Source: Bacillus sp. ISL-7 (GTDB taxonomy: Bacteria > Bacillota > Bacilli > Bacillales_B > DSM-18226). Taken from it: a stretch of 64,000 nucleotides of DNA. The position numbers and the translations under genes are program-made. The notes beneath the pieces are model-generated. The model saw nothing but the letters and a program-made list of their open reading frames with translations, was not told the DNA's origin and ran no database searches. Location: contig NZ_JAGGQW010000034.1 of NCBI RefSeq assembly GCF_018613065.1, positions 124,001 through 188,000 on the forward strand, read 5' to 3'. Each line of letters begins with the position of its first letter. Position 1 is the stretch's first letter. Shown one piece after another: positions 48,465-57,281 of the stretch.

Positions 48465-49253
48465 GTGAAAAAAGAATGGTATTTAGAATATGAGATTCAA
48501 AAGAACCGTCCAGGGCTATTGGGTGACATTTCATCCCTATTGGGTATGCTTTCTATTAATATTGTGACGATTAATGGTGTGGATGAAGGAAGACGTGGTT
48601 TGCTCATTTTAGCAAAAGACGATGATCAAATTAAACGACTAGAGTCAATTTTACATACTATGGACACAATAAAACTAATTAAACTTAGGGAACCAAAACT
48701 GCGTGACAGGCTTGCAGTTAGACATGGCCGATATATTCAAAGAGATGCTGATGATAAAAAAACCTTCCGCTTTGTAAGGAATGAACTTGGCTTATTAGTT
48801 GATTTTATGGCAGAATTATTTAAGCAGGAGGGACATAAACTGATTGGTATTCGTGGAATGCCACGGGTAGGTAAAACAGAATCGTTAGTTGCAGCGAGTG
48901 TTTGTGCAAATAAACGTTGGTTATTTGTTTCATCGACACTGTTAAAACAAACAATCCGCAATCAATTAATTGAAGATGAGTACAACGAAAATAATCTATT
49001 TATTCTTGATGGAATAGTATCAACAAAACGAGCAAATGAACGTCATTGGCAGCTTGTCCGAGAAATAATGCGTCTGCCATCAGTAAAAGTAATCGAGCAC
49101 CCTGATGTCTTTGTACAAAACTCAGAATACACACTCGATGATTTTGATTATATTATCGAGCTTAGGAATGACGCGGAAGAAGAGATTACATATGAAGTCG
49201 TTGACCAGCATAACATGTTCTCCGGATCAGATTTTGGTGATTTTGATTTCTAA
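48465..49253 (+). CDS. ymfK: DUF3388 protein YmfK: ACT domain plus P-loop-like region, function unknown
   Basis: A 262-residue protein conserved in Bacillaceae between ymfJ and ymfM. The N-terminal 75 residues read like an ACT domain (KNRPGLLGDISSLLGMLSIN), which usually binds small ligands. Around residue 128 GIRGMPRVGKTES fits the Walker A pattern GxxxxGK[ST]. The C-terminus is acidic (DAEEEITYEVVDQHNMFSG). I know of no assigned function. GTG start at 48465 behind TAGGAGG. Confidence 0.86.
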   Translation: MKKEWYLEYEIQKNRPGLLGDISSLLGMLSINIVTINGVDEGRRGLLILAKDDDQIKRLESILHTMDTIKLIKLREPKLRDRLAVRHGRYIQRDADDKKTFRFVRNELGLLVDFMAELFKQEGHKLIGIRGMPRVGKTESLVAASVCANKRWLFVSSTLLKQTIRNQLIEDEYNENNLFILDGIVSTKRANERHWQLVREIMRLPSVKVIEHPDVFVQNSEYTLDDFDYIIELRNDAEEEITYEVVDQHNMFSGSDFGDFDF

Positions 49254-49274
49254 TAAATTGGAAGGTGTTAACAG

Positions 49275-50174
49275 TTGACTGAATTAGGGAATCGACTAAA
49301 AGAAGCCCGATTAGCTAAAGGATTTAGCTTGGATGATGTCCAATCCATGACCAAAATTCAAAAGCGTTATTTAATTGGTATTGAAGAAGGTAATTATGCG
49401 AGCATGCCTGGAAATTTCTACGTGCGTGCATTTATTAAACAGTATGCTGAGGCTTTAAGCCTCAATCCTGATGAAATCTTTGAAACCTATAAAGGCGAAA
49501 TTCCTGCTACCTATAATGATGATTTACCCCAGCAATTGTCTAGAGTGAAAACACACAAAACAATTACTGAAGGTAATTCCAAAATATTTGATATTCTGCC
49601 AAAGGTATTAATCGGTGTTTTTGTAATTGGTGCTGCAAGCCTTTTATATTACTTTATATCAAATCATGCTGGTGGAAATTCCAATGAATCAATTAGTAAG
49701 CAGAATGAACCCGTTAAAATTGTTACATCGAAGAATCTTGAAAAAGTAAAAGCTGATGATAAAGATAATCATAAAGTAAATGAGGAACAGAAGGATAATA
49801 CAGTACAGGAAGAGGAACAAACAACGGTAGAAGAAACACCTAAACAAGAAATTACAGCAGTTCAAAGCAGCGGCAGGAATTCAACCTATGAATTAAAAAA
49901 TGCAGATAAATTTATTGTGAAGTTGGTTTCTAAAGGTCAAACCTGGGTTAGTATTAAAAATGGAAAAGGGAAATCCTTTTTTCAAGGGCTTCTAAAAACA
50001 GGTACAACTGAGAGCCAGACAGAAGATTTATCAGCAGAAAGTATGGCTGTGATCAGGGTTGGAAATGCTGCTGACACTGAAATTTATGTGAATGACCAAA
50101 AGCTCGAGTATGCAGTCCCAGCGACTGCGAATGTTCAGAACATAACGATTCAATATGTTCTGAAAGACGAATAG
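49275..50174 (+). CDS. rodZ: RodZ-like cell-shape protein YmfM
   Basis: RodZ links MreB filaments to the wall elongation machinery. The N-terminal XRE-type HTH (LGNRLKEARLAKGFSLDDVQSMTKI, cytoplasmic) is followed by one membrane segment at about 108-128 (VLIGVFVIGAASLLYYFIS). A Lys/Glu/Gln-rich linker comes next, and then a C-terminal extracellular DUF4115 beta domain (KLVSKGQTWVSIKNGKGKSF). It is 299 residues from a TTG start behind GGAAGGTG. Located directly before pgsA as in B. subtilis. Confidence 0.92.
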   Translation: MTELGNRLKEARLAKGFSLDDVQSMTKIQKRYLIGIEEGNYASMPGNFYVRAFIKQYAEALSLNPDEIFETYKGEIPATYNDDLPQQLSRVKTHKTITEGNSKIFDILPKVLIGVFVIGAASLLYYFISNHAGGNSNESISKQNEPVKIVTSKNLEKVKADDKDNHKVNEEQKDNTVQEEEQTTVEETPKQEITAVQSSGRNSTYELKNADKFIVKLVSKGQTWVSIKNGKGKSFFQGLLKTGTTESQTEDLSAESMAVIRVGNAADTEIYVNDQKLEYAVPATANVQNITIQYVLKDE

Positions 50175-50196
50175 TCATCTGTAGATGACTATTTTT
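50171..50196 (+). terminator. Hairpin at the rodZ stop codon
   Basis: ATAGTCATCT and AGATGACTAT pair with a 2-nt gap; the stem includes the TAG stop and is followed by five T. The pgsA ribosome site is about 20 bases on. Confidence 0.7.
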
Positions 50197-50225
50197 CACT
50201 TTTAATAAATAAACGGAGGAAAACT

Positions 50226-50810
50226 ATGAATATTCCGAATAGAATAACGGTATCAAGAATATTATTAATTCCAATATTTTTGATTATTATGCTTGCTCCT
50301 TTTAAATGGGGCGACATGCAACTTCTTGGGACCGTACTTCCAGTTACCCATTTTGTCGGTGCATTGATCTTCATTTTAGCCTCTGTAACTGACTGGGTTG
50401 ACGGCCATTATGCCCGTAAATATAACCTTGTCACCAATATGGGGAAATTTCTTGACCCATTAGCTGACAAATTACTCGTATCGGCTGCACTTATTGTTTT
50501 AGTTGAACTGAATGATGTTTATGCACCTTCATGGTTAGTCATTATTATTATTAGCAGGGAGTTTGCAGTAACAGGTTTACGCCTCTTGCTTGCAGGGGAA
50601 GGCGAAGTTGTTGCGGCTAATATGCTCGGCAAAATTAAAACATGGGCGCAAATTGTCGCGATATCATCGCTCTTATTACATAATATAATTTTTGCAATGA
50701 TACCATTCCGTTTTGATATAGTGTCATTATGGGTGGCTTTAATTTTTACTATCTGGTCTGGCTGGGATTATTTTGCAAAAAATAGTCATGTCCTAAAAAA
50801 TTCAAAGTAA
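50226..50810 (+). CDS. pgsA: CDP-diacylglycerol-glycerol-3-phosphate 3-phosphatidyltransferase
   Basis: PgsA makes phosphatidylglycerol phosphate from CDP-diacylglycerol (product of CdsA) and glycerol 3-phosphate. The CDP-alcohol phosphotransferase motif runs DWVDGHYARKYN then GKFLDPLADKLLV, with the four Asp of the DGx2ARx8Gx3Dx3D pattern. Five to six membrane segments. The length of 194 residues is normal, and GGAGGAAA precedes the ATG. Confidence 0.96.
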   Translation: MNIPNRITVSRILLIPIFLIIMLAPFKWGDMQLLGTVLPVTHFVGALIFILASVTDWVDGHYARKYNLVTNMGKFLDPLADKLLVSAALIVLVELNDVYAPSWLVIIIISREFAVTGLRLLLAGEGEVVAANMLGKIKTWAQIVAISSLLLHNIIFAMIPFRFDIVSLWVALIFTIWSGWDYFAKNSHVLKNSK

Positions 50811-50848
50811 ACTTAATTCTATTATGTTGTAAAGGAAGATGAATTGCT

Positions 50849-52102
50849 ATGAATGCTGAGATTATTGCAGTTGGTTCGGAGTTATTGCTCGGTCAAATTG
50901 TTAATACGAATGCGAGATTTTTGTCTCAGCAATTAGCTGGGCTTGGTATTAATGTCTATTTTCATACAGTTGTCGGTGATAATCCTGACAGGCTAAAGTC
51001 TGCAATTGAAATAGCCCAAAAGCGTGCAGAGATTATAATATTTTCTGGCGGGCTTGGGCCTACAAAGGATGATTTGACGAAGGAAACGATTGCTCGTCAG
51101 CTTGGTAAAGAACTCGTTATCGATGAAACGGCGTTAGCATCGATTGAACTTTTTTTTAAGCGGACCAATCGTGTAATGACAGAAAATAACCGAAAGCAGG
51201 CACTCGTATTAGCAGGATCTCACATTCTCCCAAATGATCATGGGATGGCGCCTGGCATGGTAGTAGAATCCGGCGGTCATACGTATATGCTGCTGCCTGG
51301 CCCGCCAAAGGAAATGGAACCGATGTTTCTCCAGTATGGAACCCAGGCTCTTTCTACAAGAAACAAGTCTAACGAGAGAATTGTCTCAAGGGTGTTAAGG
51401 TTTTTTGGGATTGGAGAAGCAGCTCTGGAAACAGAAATTATTGATTTAATTGATGCGCAAAGCAATCCAACGATAGCCCCGCTGGCAGGAGATGGGGAGG
51501 TTACTTTACGACTGACAGCCAAACATGTGGACGAAAATGCAGCACAGGCTATGCTGGATGAACTAGAAAAGACGATAAATCAGCGTCTTGGTGCATTTTT
51601 ATATGGCTATGATAATACGTCGCTTTTGATAGAAGTAATGAAATCTTTAAAAGAAAGAAACTTAACTATTACTGCCGCTGAGAGTTTAACAGGAGGACTA
51701 TTCCAGCAAGAGTTAACATCAATTTCAGGTGCAAGTTCAGTGTTTTACGGTGGTATAGTTTGTTATTCAAATGAAGTGAAACGACAGCTATTAGATGTAC
51801 AGGAAGAAACGCTTAAAACACATGGTGCGGTAAGTGAACAATGTGCTAGAGAGCTGGCCGAAAATGCTTCAAAGGTATTTAAAACCGATATTGGGATTAG
51901 TTTTACGGGTGTTGCTGGTCCTGAAGAACTTGAAGGCAAGCCAGTTGGTACAATTTATATAGGCATTGCAATTAAGGGAAAGCCGACAATTGTAGAAAAG
52001 ATTACCCTTGGCGGAACAAGGGAAGCGAACCGGAGCCGTGCAGTGAAATTTGGCTGCTATTTTCTCCTTCGAATTTTAAAAGAGTCACAGAATGCTAATT
52101 AG
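50849..52102 (+). CDS. cinA: CinA, NMN amidohydrolase-like competence/damage-inducible protein
   Basis: A 417-residue CinA. The N-terminal MoaB/MogA-like domain includes [22 protein letters not shown] and [18 protein letters not shown]. The C-terminal nicotinamide-mononucleotide deamidase domain starts near 255 with [20 protein letters not shown] and [17 protein letters not shown]. In B. subtilis cinA is cotranscribed with recA during competence; here a strong terminator and a separate recA promoter lie between them. Confidence 0.95.
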   Translation: MNAEIIAVGSELLLGQIVNTNARFLSQQLAGLGINVYFHTVVGDNPDRLKSAIEIAQKRAEIIIFSGGLGPTKDDLTKETIARQLGKELVIDETALASIELFFKRTNRVMTENNRKQALVLAGSHILPNDHGMAPGMVVESGGHTYMLLPGPPKEMEPMFLQYGTQALSTRNKSNERIVSRVLRFFGIGEAALETEIIDLIDAQSNPTIAPLAGDGEVTLRLTAKHVDENAAQAMLDELEKTINQRLGAFLYGYDNTSLLIEVMKSLKERNLTITAAESLTGGLFQQELTSISGASSVFYGGIVCYSNEVKRQLLDVQEETLKTHGAVSEQCARELAENASKVFKTDIGISFTGVAGPEELEGKPVGTIYIGIAIKGKPTIVEKITLGGTREANRSRAVKFGCYFLLRILKESQNAN

Positions 52103-52119
52103 CGTTCTGTGACTTTTTT
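52084..52119 (+). terminator. Intrinsic terminator after cinA
   Basis: GTCACAGAA-GC and GC-TTCTGTGAC form an 11-12 bp stem around TAATTA, including the cinA stop codon, followed by T6. Confidence 0.9.
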
Positions 52120-52250
52120 GGATAAACAAGAATTGGGAAAAAGGTCTGAAAATTGACGAAATTATCCTTTTCGGACTACTAAAAATGCAAAATGATTCAA
52201 AAGGGTGGGGGATTTTCCTTTTTTTACAACGATTTTGTTTTGAAAATAAA

Positions 52251-52302
52251 CGAATGAATGTTCGTTTATTTACTCGACAAATATCCGAAAAGCGGTTATA
52301 TT
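52251..52302 (+). promoter_or_regulatory. recA promoter with LexA (DinR) box
   Basis: CGAATGAATGTTCG (52251-52264) differs by one base from the Bacillus LexA pattern CGAAC-N4-GTTCG. Downstream TCGACA (52274-52279), 17 bp, TATATT (52297-52302) makes a sigma-A promoter. LexA bound there would overlap the upstream edge of the -35, fitting SOS control of recA. Confidence 0.7.
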
Positions 52303-52369
52303 ATTAGTAGGAATTAATTTAATAGATTATAGCAATTTGCTTGTGTTTATATAAGGGAGGAAAAGATTC

Positions 52370-53413
52370 GTGAGTAATGATCGTAAAGCGGCCTTAGAAA
52401 TGGCGTTAAAGCAAATAGAAAAGCAATTTGGTAAAGGTTCTGTCATGAAAATGGGAGAGAAAACAGATACGAGGATTTTAACGAGTCCGAGTGGCTCGTT
52501 AGCACTTGATGCAGCACTTGGAGTGGGTGGATATCCTAGAGGGCGTATTATCGAAGTTTATGGTCCTGAGAGCTCAGGTAAAACTACGGTTGCTTTGCAT
52601 GCGATTGCTGAAGTCCAAGCAAATGGCGGACAAGCAGCATTTATAGATGCTGAACATGCCCTTGACCCAGCGTATGCCCAAAAATTAGGTGTTAACATTG
52701 ATGAGTTATTGCTATCACAGCCAGATACGGGTGAACAAGCGCTTGAAATCGCAGAAGCATTAGTACGAAGTGGTGCAATTGATATTATTGTAGTCGACTC
52801 TGTAGCAGCATTAGTTCCAAAAGCGGAAATTGAAGGCGAAATGGGAGATTCTCACATGGGCTTACAGGCTCGTTTGATGTCGCAAGCCCTACGTAAATTA
52901 TCTGGAGCCATCAATAAATCGAAGACCATCGCCATCTTTATTAACCAAGTGCGCGAAAAAATTGGCGTTATGTTTGGAAACCCCGAGACAACACCAGGTG
53001 GACGTGCATTGAAATTCTATTCCACCGTCCGTATTGAAGTTCGTCGTGCAGAGGCGTTAAAGCAGGGAAATGATATTGTAGGTAATAAGACGAAGATAAA
53101 AATAGTTAAGAATAAAGTCGCTCCTCCTTTCCGTACGGCTGAAGTAGATATCATGTATGGTGAAGGAATTTCTAAAGAAGGCGAAATCATTGATCTAGGT
53201 GCAGAATTAGATATCGTTGAAAAGAGCGGGTCATGGTACTCCTATAATTCTGAAAGATTAGGTCAAGGCCGTGAAAATGCAAAGCTATACTTGAAGGAAA
53301 ATCCAGATGTTCGCCTCGAAATTCAAGGGAAAATCCGTGAACATTATGGTTTAGATGGTGAAAAATTTGTCACTGAGAAAGACGATGATGAACAATTTGA
53401 ATTAATAGACTAA
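52370..53413 (+). CDS. recA: Recombinase RecA
   Basis: RecA forms filaments on single-stranded DNA for homologous recombination and triggers LexA self-cleavage. Walker [16 protein letters not shown] is near residue 66, followed by the dimer and DNA-binding loops ([41 protein letters not shown]). The acidic C-terminus [12 protein letters not shown] is typical. It is 347 residues, GTG start behind GGGAGGAAAAG. Confidence 0.99.
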   Translation: MSNDRKAALEMALKQIEKQFGKGSVMKMGEKTDTRILTSPSGSLALDAALGVGGYPRGRIIEVYGPESSGKTTVALHAIAEVQANGGQAAFIDAEHALDPAYAQKLGVNIDELLLSQPDTGEQALEIAEALVRSGAIDIIVVDSVAALVPKAEIEGEMGDSHMGLQARLMSQALRKLSGAINKSKTIAIFINQVREKIGVMFGNPETTPGGRALKFYSTVRIEVRRAEALKQGNDIVGNKTKIKIVKNKVAPPFRTAEVDIMYGEGISKEGEIIDLGAELDIVEKSGSWYSYNSERLGQGRENAKLYLKENPDVRLEIQGKIREHYGLDGEKFVTEKDDDEQFELID

Positions 53414-53420
53414 TGTAGAT

Positions 53421-53453
53421 GAGCAAAGCTATTTATGGTTTTGCTCTTTTTTT
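53421..53453 (+). terminator. Intrinsic terminator after recA
   Basis: GAGCAAA and TTTGCTC form a stem with a loop of about 11 nt and a run of seven T. Confidence 0.82.
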
Positions 53454-53569
53454 ACATAATGTTATTTTTATACCAAGTTTTATTTGTTAAAATCCAATGG
53501 ATTTTAGCATTTAGGATGAATAAATGATGTCCTATTCTAAATATTTCAAAAAGCCAATAGGACTAAGCC

Positions 53570-53598
53570 TTGACAATGAATATTCCCACCTTTACAAT
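53570..53598 (+). promoter_or_regulatory. Sigma-A promoter of rny
   Basis: A consensus TTGACA (53570-53575), 17-bp spacer and TACAAT (53593-53598). The leader of about 130 nt to the rny start contains no open frame. The 323 bases between recA and rny otherwise show nothing. Confidence 0.7.
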
Positions 53599-53736
53599 TA
53601 ACATGTATATTTTACATTTTTGGTATTATTACAATTCGAAAAAAGCCTTGGTGCTTGCTGTATGTTGAGTCTAAACAATGTACATGCCGACACTTAAAAA
53701 ATGTAACAAAAGTTCATAGCAAGAGGAGGTGTAACG

Positions 53737-55296
53737 ATGGAACCAATTACAATCATCTCCATTTTGCTTGGCCTTATCGTCGGTGCCGTTGTTGGCTATT
53801 TTGTTCATAAATCCATTGCTGATGCAAAAGTAGCAGGTGCAAAGAATGCTGCAGAGCAGATTCTTGAAGATGCTAAACGTGATGCTGATTCATTGAAAAA
53901 GGAAGCTTTGCTAGAAGCAAAGGATGAAATTCACAAGCTTCGGACTGAAGCAGAGCGTGAGGTTCGTGAACGAAGAAATGAAATGCAAAAACAAGAAAAC
54001 CGTTTACTGCAAAGAGAAGAGAATTTAGATCGAAAAGAGGAAACGTTAAACAAGCGTGAAAATCTTTTAGAAAAGAAGGATGATTCTCTAAACCAAAGAC
54101 AACAGCATATTGAAGAGATGGAAAGCAAAGTGGACGAGTTAGTACGAAAACAACAAACTGAACTCGAACGAATATCGAGCTTAACGCGCGAGGAAGCAAA
54201 AACAATCATTATTGATCGAATGGAGCAGGAACTTACCCATGACACTGCGATAATGATCAAGGAGAGCGAAAATCGTGCAAAAGAGGAAGCCGACAAGAAA
54301 GCAAAGGAAATACTTTCGTTAGCAATCCAGCGTTGCGCTGCTGACCATGTTGCGGAAACGACTGTCTCTGTCGTCAACCTGCCAAATGACGAAATGAAGG
54401 GCCGTATTATTGGCCGTGAAGGAAGAAATATTCGTACGCTTGAAACGTTAACAGGAATTGATTTAATCATTGATGATACTCCTGAAGCTGTCATTCTATC
54501 AGGTTTTGATCCTATTCGTCGCGAAACGGCTCGCTTAGCACTGGAGAAATTGGTCCAAGACGGGCGTATCCATCCGGCACGCATTGAGGAAATGGTAGAA
54601 AAATCACGTCGTGAAGTAGATGAGTATATCCGTGAAGTGGGTGAGCAAACCACCTTTGAAGTGGGTGTTCATGGACTTCATCCAGATCTGATCAAAATTC
54701 TTGGTCGCTTAAAATTCCGTACTAGTTACGGGCAAAACGTATTAAAGCATTCTATGGAAGTTGCGCAACTGTCTGGTTTACTTGCCGCTGAACTTGGCCA
54801 AGATGAAACTTTGGCACGTCGTGCGGGCTTGCTTCATGATATTGGGAAAGCCATCGACCATGAAGTAGAAGGCAGTCATGTTGAAATTGGTGTTGAACTT
54901 GCAACCAAATACAAGGAACATCCGGTAGTAATCAATAGTATTGCTTCCCATCATGGGGATACAGAGGCAACATCTATCATATCCGTTTTAGTTGCAGCAG
55001 CAGATGCCTTATCAGCTGCAAGACCAGGTGCACGTAGTGAGACGCTTGAAAACTATATTCGCCGTCTTGAAAAGTTAGAGGAGATTTCGGAATCCTATGA
55101 AGGTGTAGAGAAATCCTTTGCCATTCAAGCAGGTCGAGAGGTACGTATTATAGTTAGACCGGATTCAGTTGATGATCTTGCTGCTCATCGATTAGCACGC
55201 GATATTCGTAAGCGCATTGAAGAAGAGCTTGATTATCCAGGTCATATTAAAGTGACAGTTATTCGTGAGACACGGGCTGTTGAATACGCAAAATAA
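53737..55296 (+). CDS. rny: Ribonuclease Y
   Basis: RNase Y is the membrane-bound endoribonuclease that starts mRNA decay in Bacillus. An N-terminal membrane helix ([17 protein letters not shown]) is followed by a long coiled coil (about 30-200, Glu/Lys/Arg-rich), then a KH domain ([19 protein letters not shown]) and an HD domain ([17 protein letters not shown]) with the metal-binding His-Asp pair. It is 519 residues, the standard length. GAGGAGGTG precedes the ATG. Confidence 0.98.
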   Translation: MEPITIISILLGLIVGAVVGYFVHKSIADAKVAGAKNAAEQILEDAKRDADSLKKEALLEAKDEIHKLRTEAEREVRERRNEMQKQENRLLQREENLDRKEETLNKRENLLEKKDDSLNQRQQHIEEMESKVDELVRKQQTELERISSLTREEAKTIIIDRMEQELTHDTAIMIKESENRAKEEADKKAKEILSLAIQRCAADHVAETTVSVVNLPNDEMKGRIIGREGRNIRTLETLTGIDLIIDDTPEAVILSGFDPIRRETARLALEKLVQDGRIHPARIEEMVEKSRREVDEYIREVGEQTTFEVGVHGLHPDLIKILGRLKFRTSYGQNVLKHSMEVAQLSGLLAAELGQDETLARRAGLLHDIGKAIDHEVEGSHVEIGVELATKYKEHPVVINSIASHHGDTEATSIISVLVAAADALSAARPGARSETLENYIRRLEKLEEISESYEGVEKSFAIQAGREVRIIVRPDSVDDLAAHRLARDIRKRIEEELDYPGHIKVTVIRETRAVEYAK

Positions 55297-55325
55297 AGCG
55301 GTGCGCATGCACCGCTTTATTTTTT
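55292..55325 (+). terminator. Intrinsic terminator after rny
   Basis: AATAAAGCGGTGC and GCACCGCTTTATT form a perfect 13-bp stem with a GCAT loop, then TTTT. The stem includes the rny stop. Confidence 0.9.
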
Positions 55326-55405
55326 GCAGCACCTTATCCGATTAAATAAAGTCTGAATGTGATACAATTTATACAATAACAATTTTTTTAACGAAAGGAA
55401 CAAAA

Positions 55406-56203
55406 ATGAATCTACTTTTTATCGGTGATGTCGTCGGTTCACCAGGCCGGGATATGGTAAAGGAATATTTGCCAAAATTAAAAGAAAAATATCGTCCTCA
55501 TTTTACTATTATCAATGGGGAGAATGCAGCAGGAGGCAAGGGGATTACTGAAAAAATCTATCGTGAATTCTTAGGGTATGGGGCACAGGCAGTAACACTA
55601 GGTAACCACTCATGGGATAATCGTGAAATTTTTGAATTTATCGGTACTGCAAAAAATATGGTTAGACCAGCAAATTTTCCAGAAGGAACACCAGGGAAAG
55701 GTATGGCATTTTTTAAAGTCAATGATTTAGAAGTTGCCGTTATTAATCTGCAGGGTCGAACCTTTATGGCTCCATTGGATTGTCCTTTTAAGAAAGCTGA
55801 CGAATTAGTTGAAATAGCCAGGGAGAGAACCCCATATATTTTTGTGGATTTTCATGCGGAAGTAACAAGTGAGAAACAGGCAATGGGTTGGTATTTAGAT
55901 GGAAGGGTCTCTGCCGTTGTGGGGACACATACACATGTTCAAACGGCCGATAACCGGGTTTTACCGGGAGGCACAGGATATTTATCTGATGTAGGGATGA
56001 CAGGGCCCTATGATGGCATTTTAGGGGTGGAGAGAGAAGCAGTCCTTAAAAGGTTCCTAACCAGCCTGCCAGTCCGGTTTGAAGTGGCAACCGCAGGAAG
56101 AAATCAGTTAAGTGCAGTTATGATTGAATTAGATCGTAAAACAGGCTTAACAAAAAAGATACAGCCCATTTTAATAAATGATGACCATCCGTTTTACTCT
56201 TAA
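55406..56203 (+). CDS. ymdB: YmdB, calcineurin-like phosphodiesterase
   Basis: A 265-residue metallophosphoesterase of the YmdB family, which hydrolyses 2',3'-cyclic nucleotides and in B. subtilis affects biofilm versus motility gene choice. The dimetal site residues are visible in FIGDVVGSPGRDMV, INGENAAGGKGI, LGNHSWDN, VDFHAE and GTHTHVQTAD. Its place directly after rny is conserved. GAAAGGAA precedes the ATG. Confidence 0.95.
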   Translation: MNLLFIGDVVGSPGRDMVKEYLPKLKEKYRPHFTIINGENAAGGKGITEKIYREFLGYGAQAVTLGNHSWDNREIFEFIGTAKNMVRPANFPEGTPGKGMAFFKVNDLEVAVINLQGRTFMAPLDCPFKKADELVEIARERTPYIFVDFHAEVTSEKQAMGWYLDGRVSAVVGTHTHVQTADNRVLPGGTGYLSDVGMTGPYDGILGVEREAVLKRFLTSLPVRFEVATAGRNQLSAVMIELDRKTGLTKKIQPILINDDHPFYS

Positions 56204-56232
56204 GAGCAAATTTCATTTGCTCTTATTTTTTT
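56202..56232 (+). terminator. Intrinsic terminator after ymdB
   Basis: AAGAGCAAA and TTTGCTCTT form a perfect 9-bp stem with a 5-nt loop and ATTTTTTT. Confidence 0.9.
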
Positions 56233-56258
56233 GTTACTAAATATCTTTGAACAGTGTC

Positions 56259-56398
56259 TAGCTCAAGCGCCCAGCAGCTAGTGGACTTCGCTCTTTTCCC
56301 TACGATAAGTCAATATCGAGTCGCTTCGCTCTCCGTGTTTCCTTTATCTCAGTCAAAGCGCTCCAGTCCATATCTGCTAACCGGGCGCCTCCGCTTTT
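56259..56398. repeat. Interspersed palindromic repeat, family 2, copy after ymdB
   Basis: It starts TCTAGCTCAAGCGCCCAGC and ends CTAACCGGGCGCCTCCGCTTTT, the same termini as the copy at 13720-13834 (TCTAGCTCCAGCGCC ... GGCGCTTCCGCTTTT). The middle differs and holds GCGACTCGATATTGACTTATCG-like sequence on the opposite strand. A 70-codon open frame through it is spurious. Confidence 0.68.
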
Positions 56399-56418
56399 CT
56401 AATTTTTTTGTCCAAGCC

Positions 56419-56443
56419 GGAATATGTTTTTTGACAAATGAAT
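56419..56443 (+). promoter_or_regulatory. Possible sigma-H promoter of spoVS
   Basis: GGAATAT (56419-56425) and GAAT (56440-56443) are spaced as in sigma-H promoters (AGGAWW ... GAAT). spoVS depends on sigma-H in B. subtilis, but the match here is only moderate. Confidence 0.35.
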
Positions 56444-56525
56444 ATAGTAGCAGTGGAATGTTATAACCTGATTTGTTCATGAAACTGCTCATGCGGGATC
56501 GGGATTTTCTAAGGAGGAGCTAGAA

Positions 56526-56786
56526 ATGGATATATTAAAAGTTTCAGCAAAATCTAATCCTAATTCTGTAGCTGGTGCGCTTGCCGGGGTTCTGCGTGAA
56601 AGAGGTGCAGCGGAAATACAGGCAATTGGGGCGGGTGCATTGAATCAAGCCGTAAAGGCAGTAGCGATTGCTCGAGGATTTGTAGCCCCTAGCGGAGTTG
56701 ATTTAATCTGTATCCCTGCGTTTACCGATATTTTAATTGACGGGGAAGAACGCACAGCTATCAAACTAATTGTAGAACCACGTTGA
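56526..56786 (+). CDS. spoVS: Stage V sporulation protein S
   Basis: SpoVS is an Alba-like fold protein of 86 residues needed for normal progress of sporulation and coat assembly. The sequence MDILKVSAKSNPNSVAGALAG and GAGALNQAVKAVAIARGFVAP is nearly invariant in the family. AAGGAGGAGC gives the start. B. subtilis has tdh-kbl after spoVS; here about 500 bases without a gene follow. Confidence 0.97.
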   Translation: MDILKVSAKSNPNSVAGALAGVLRERGAAEIQAIGAGALNQAVKAVAIARGFVAPSGVDLICIPAFTDILIDGEERTAIKLIVEPR

Positions 56787-56833
56787 AAGAGATAGACTAT
56801 TTATAGGAGACCAAACAAAAGGACATTTACCTT

Positions 56834-56865
56834 TACCTGCTTGTTTTACAAGCAGGTATTTTTTA
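56834..56865 (+). terminator. Intrinsic terminator after spoVS
   Basis: TACCTGCTTG and CAAGCAGGTA form a perfect 10-bp stem with a 5-nt loop, then T6. The next 240 bases are very AT-rich and I see no gene in them. Confidence 0.9.
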
Positions 56866-57103
56866 GGTTTTATTTCTCACTAATTGGTATTAAATGATAT
56901 TGACTTATTAAAGTATTATTCTATCATAACCTTTAATAATTTTTAAAATTCAAATCATGAATGTGCATAGCTTGAATTAATATTGCAAAACGCCGTATAA
57001 TGCGGATAAATCATGTCTTTTTATTTGTTATCTTGTAGAAAGCAAGTATATTTCAAATAATAAAAAAATATTCATATTTTAGACATTATTTCGCTTTTAA
57101 GGG

Positions 57104-57148
57104 TTGCAATTTTTAGTTCATAGGTCTAGAATTGTAAGCGTTTAGTAC
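57104..57148 (+). promoter_or_regulatory. korAB promoter with overlapping CcpA (cre)-like site
   Basis: TTGCAA (57104-57109), 17 bp, TAGAAT (57127-57132). Overlapping the expected start, TGTAAGCGTTTAGT (57133-57146) matches the CcpA pattern TGnAARCGnWWWCA except for the last two bases. This suggests catabolite control of the oxidoreductase. Confidence 0.45.
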
Positions 57149-57281
57149 ATAACCTTTCTACTTTTTATTAGTCTTTTTATATAAAATGGGCTAATTTCTA
57201 GTGATTTACTCGGAATAGTGCTAAACTAATAAATGGATCATCAAAACTACTTATTTTTACATATCCAAAGGGGTGTAAGTC

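Noticed and set aside
53931..54653. 240-codon open frame on the - strand opposite rny
   Set aside because: Ser/Arg/Phe-rich translation of the complement of the rny coiled coil. The low stop frequency comes from the Glu/Lys/Arg codons of rny; there is no start signal.
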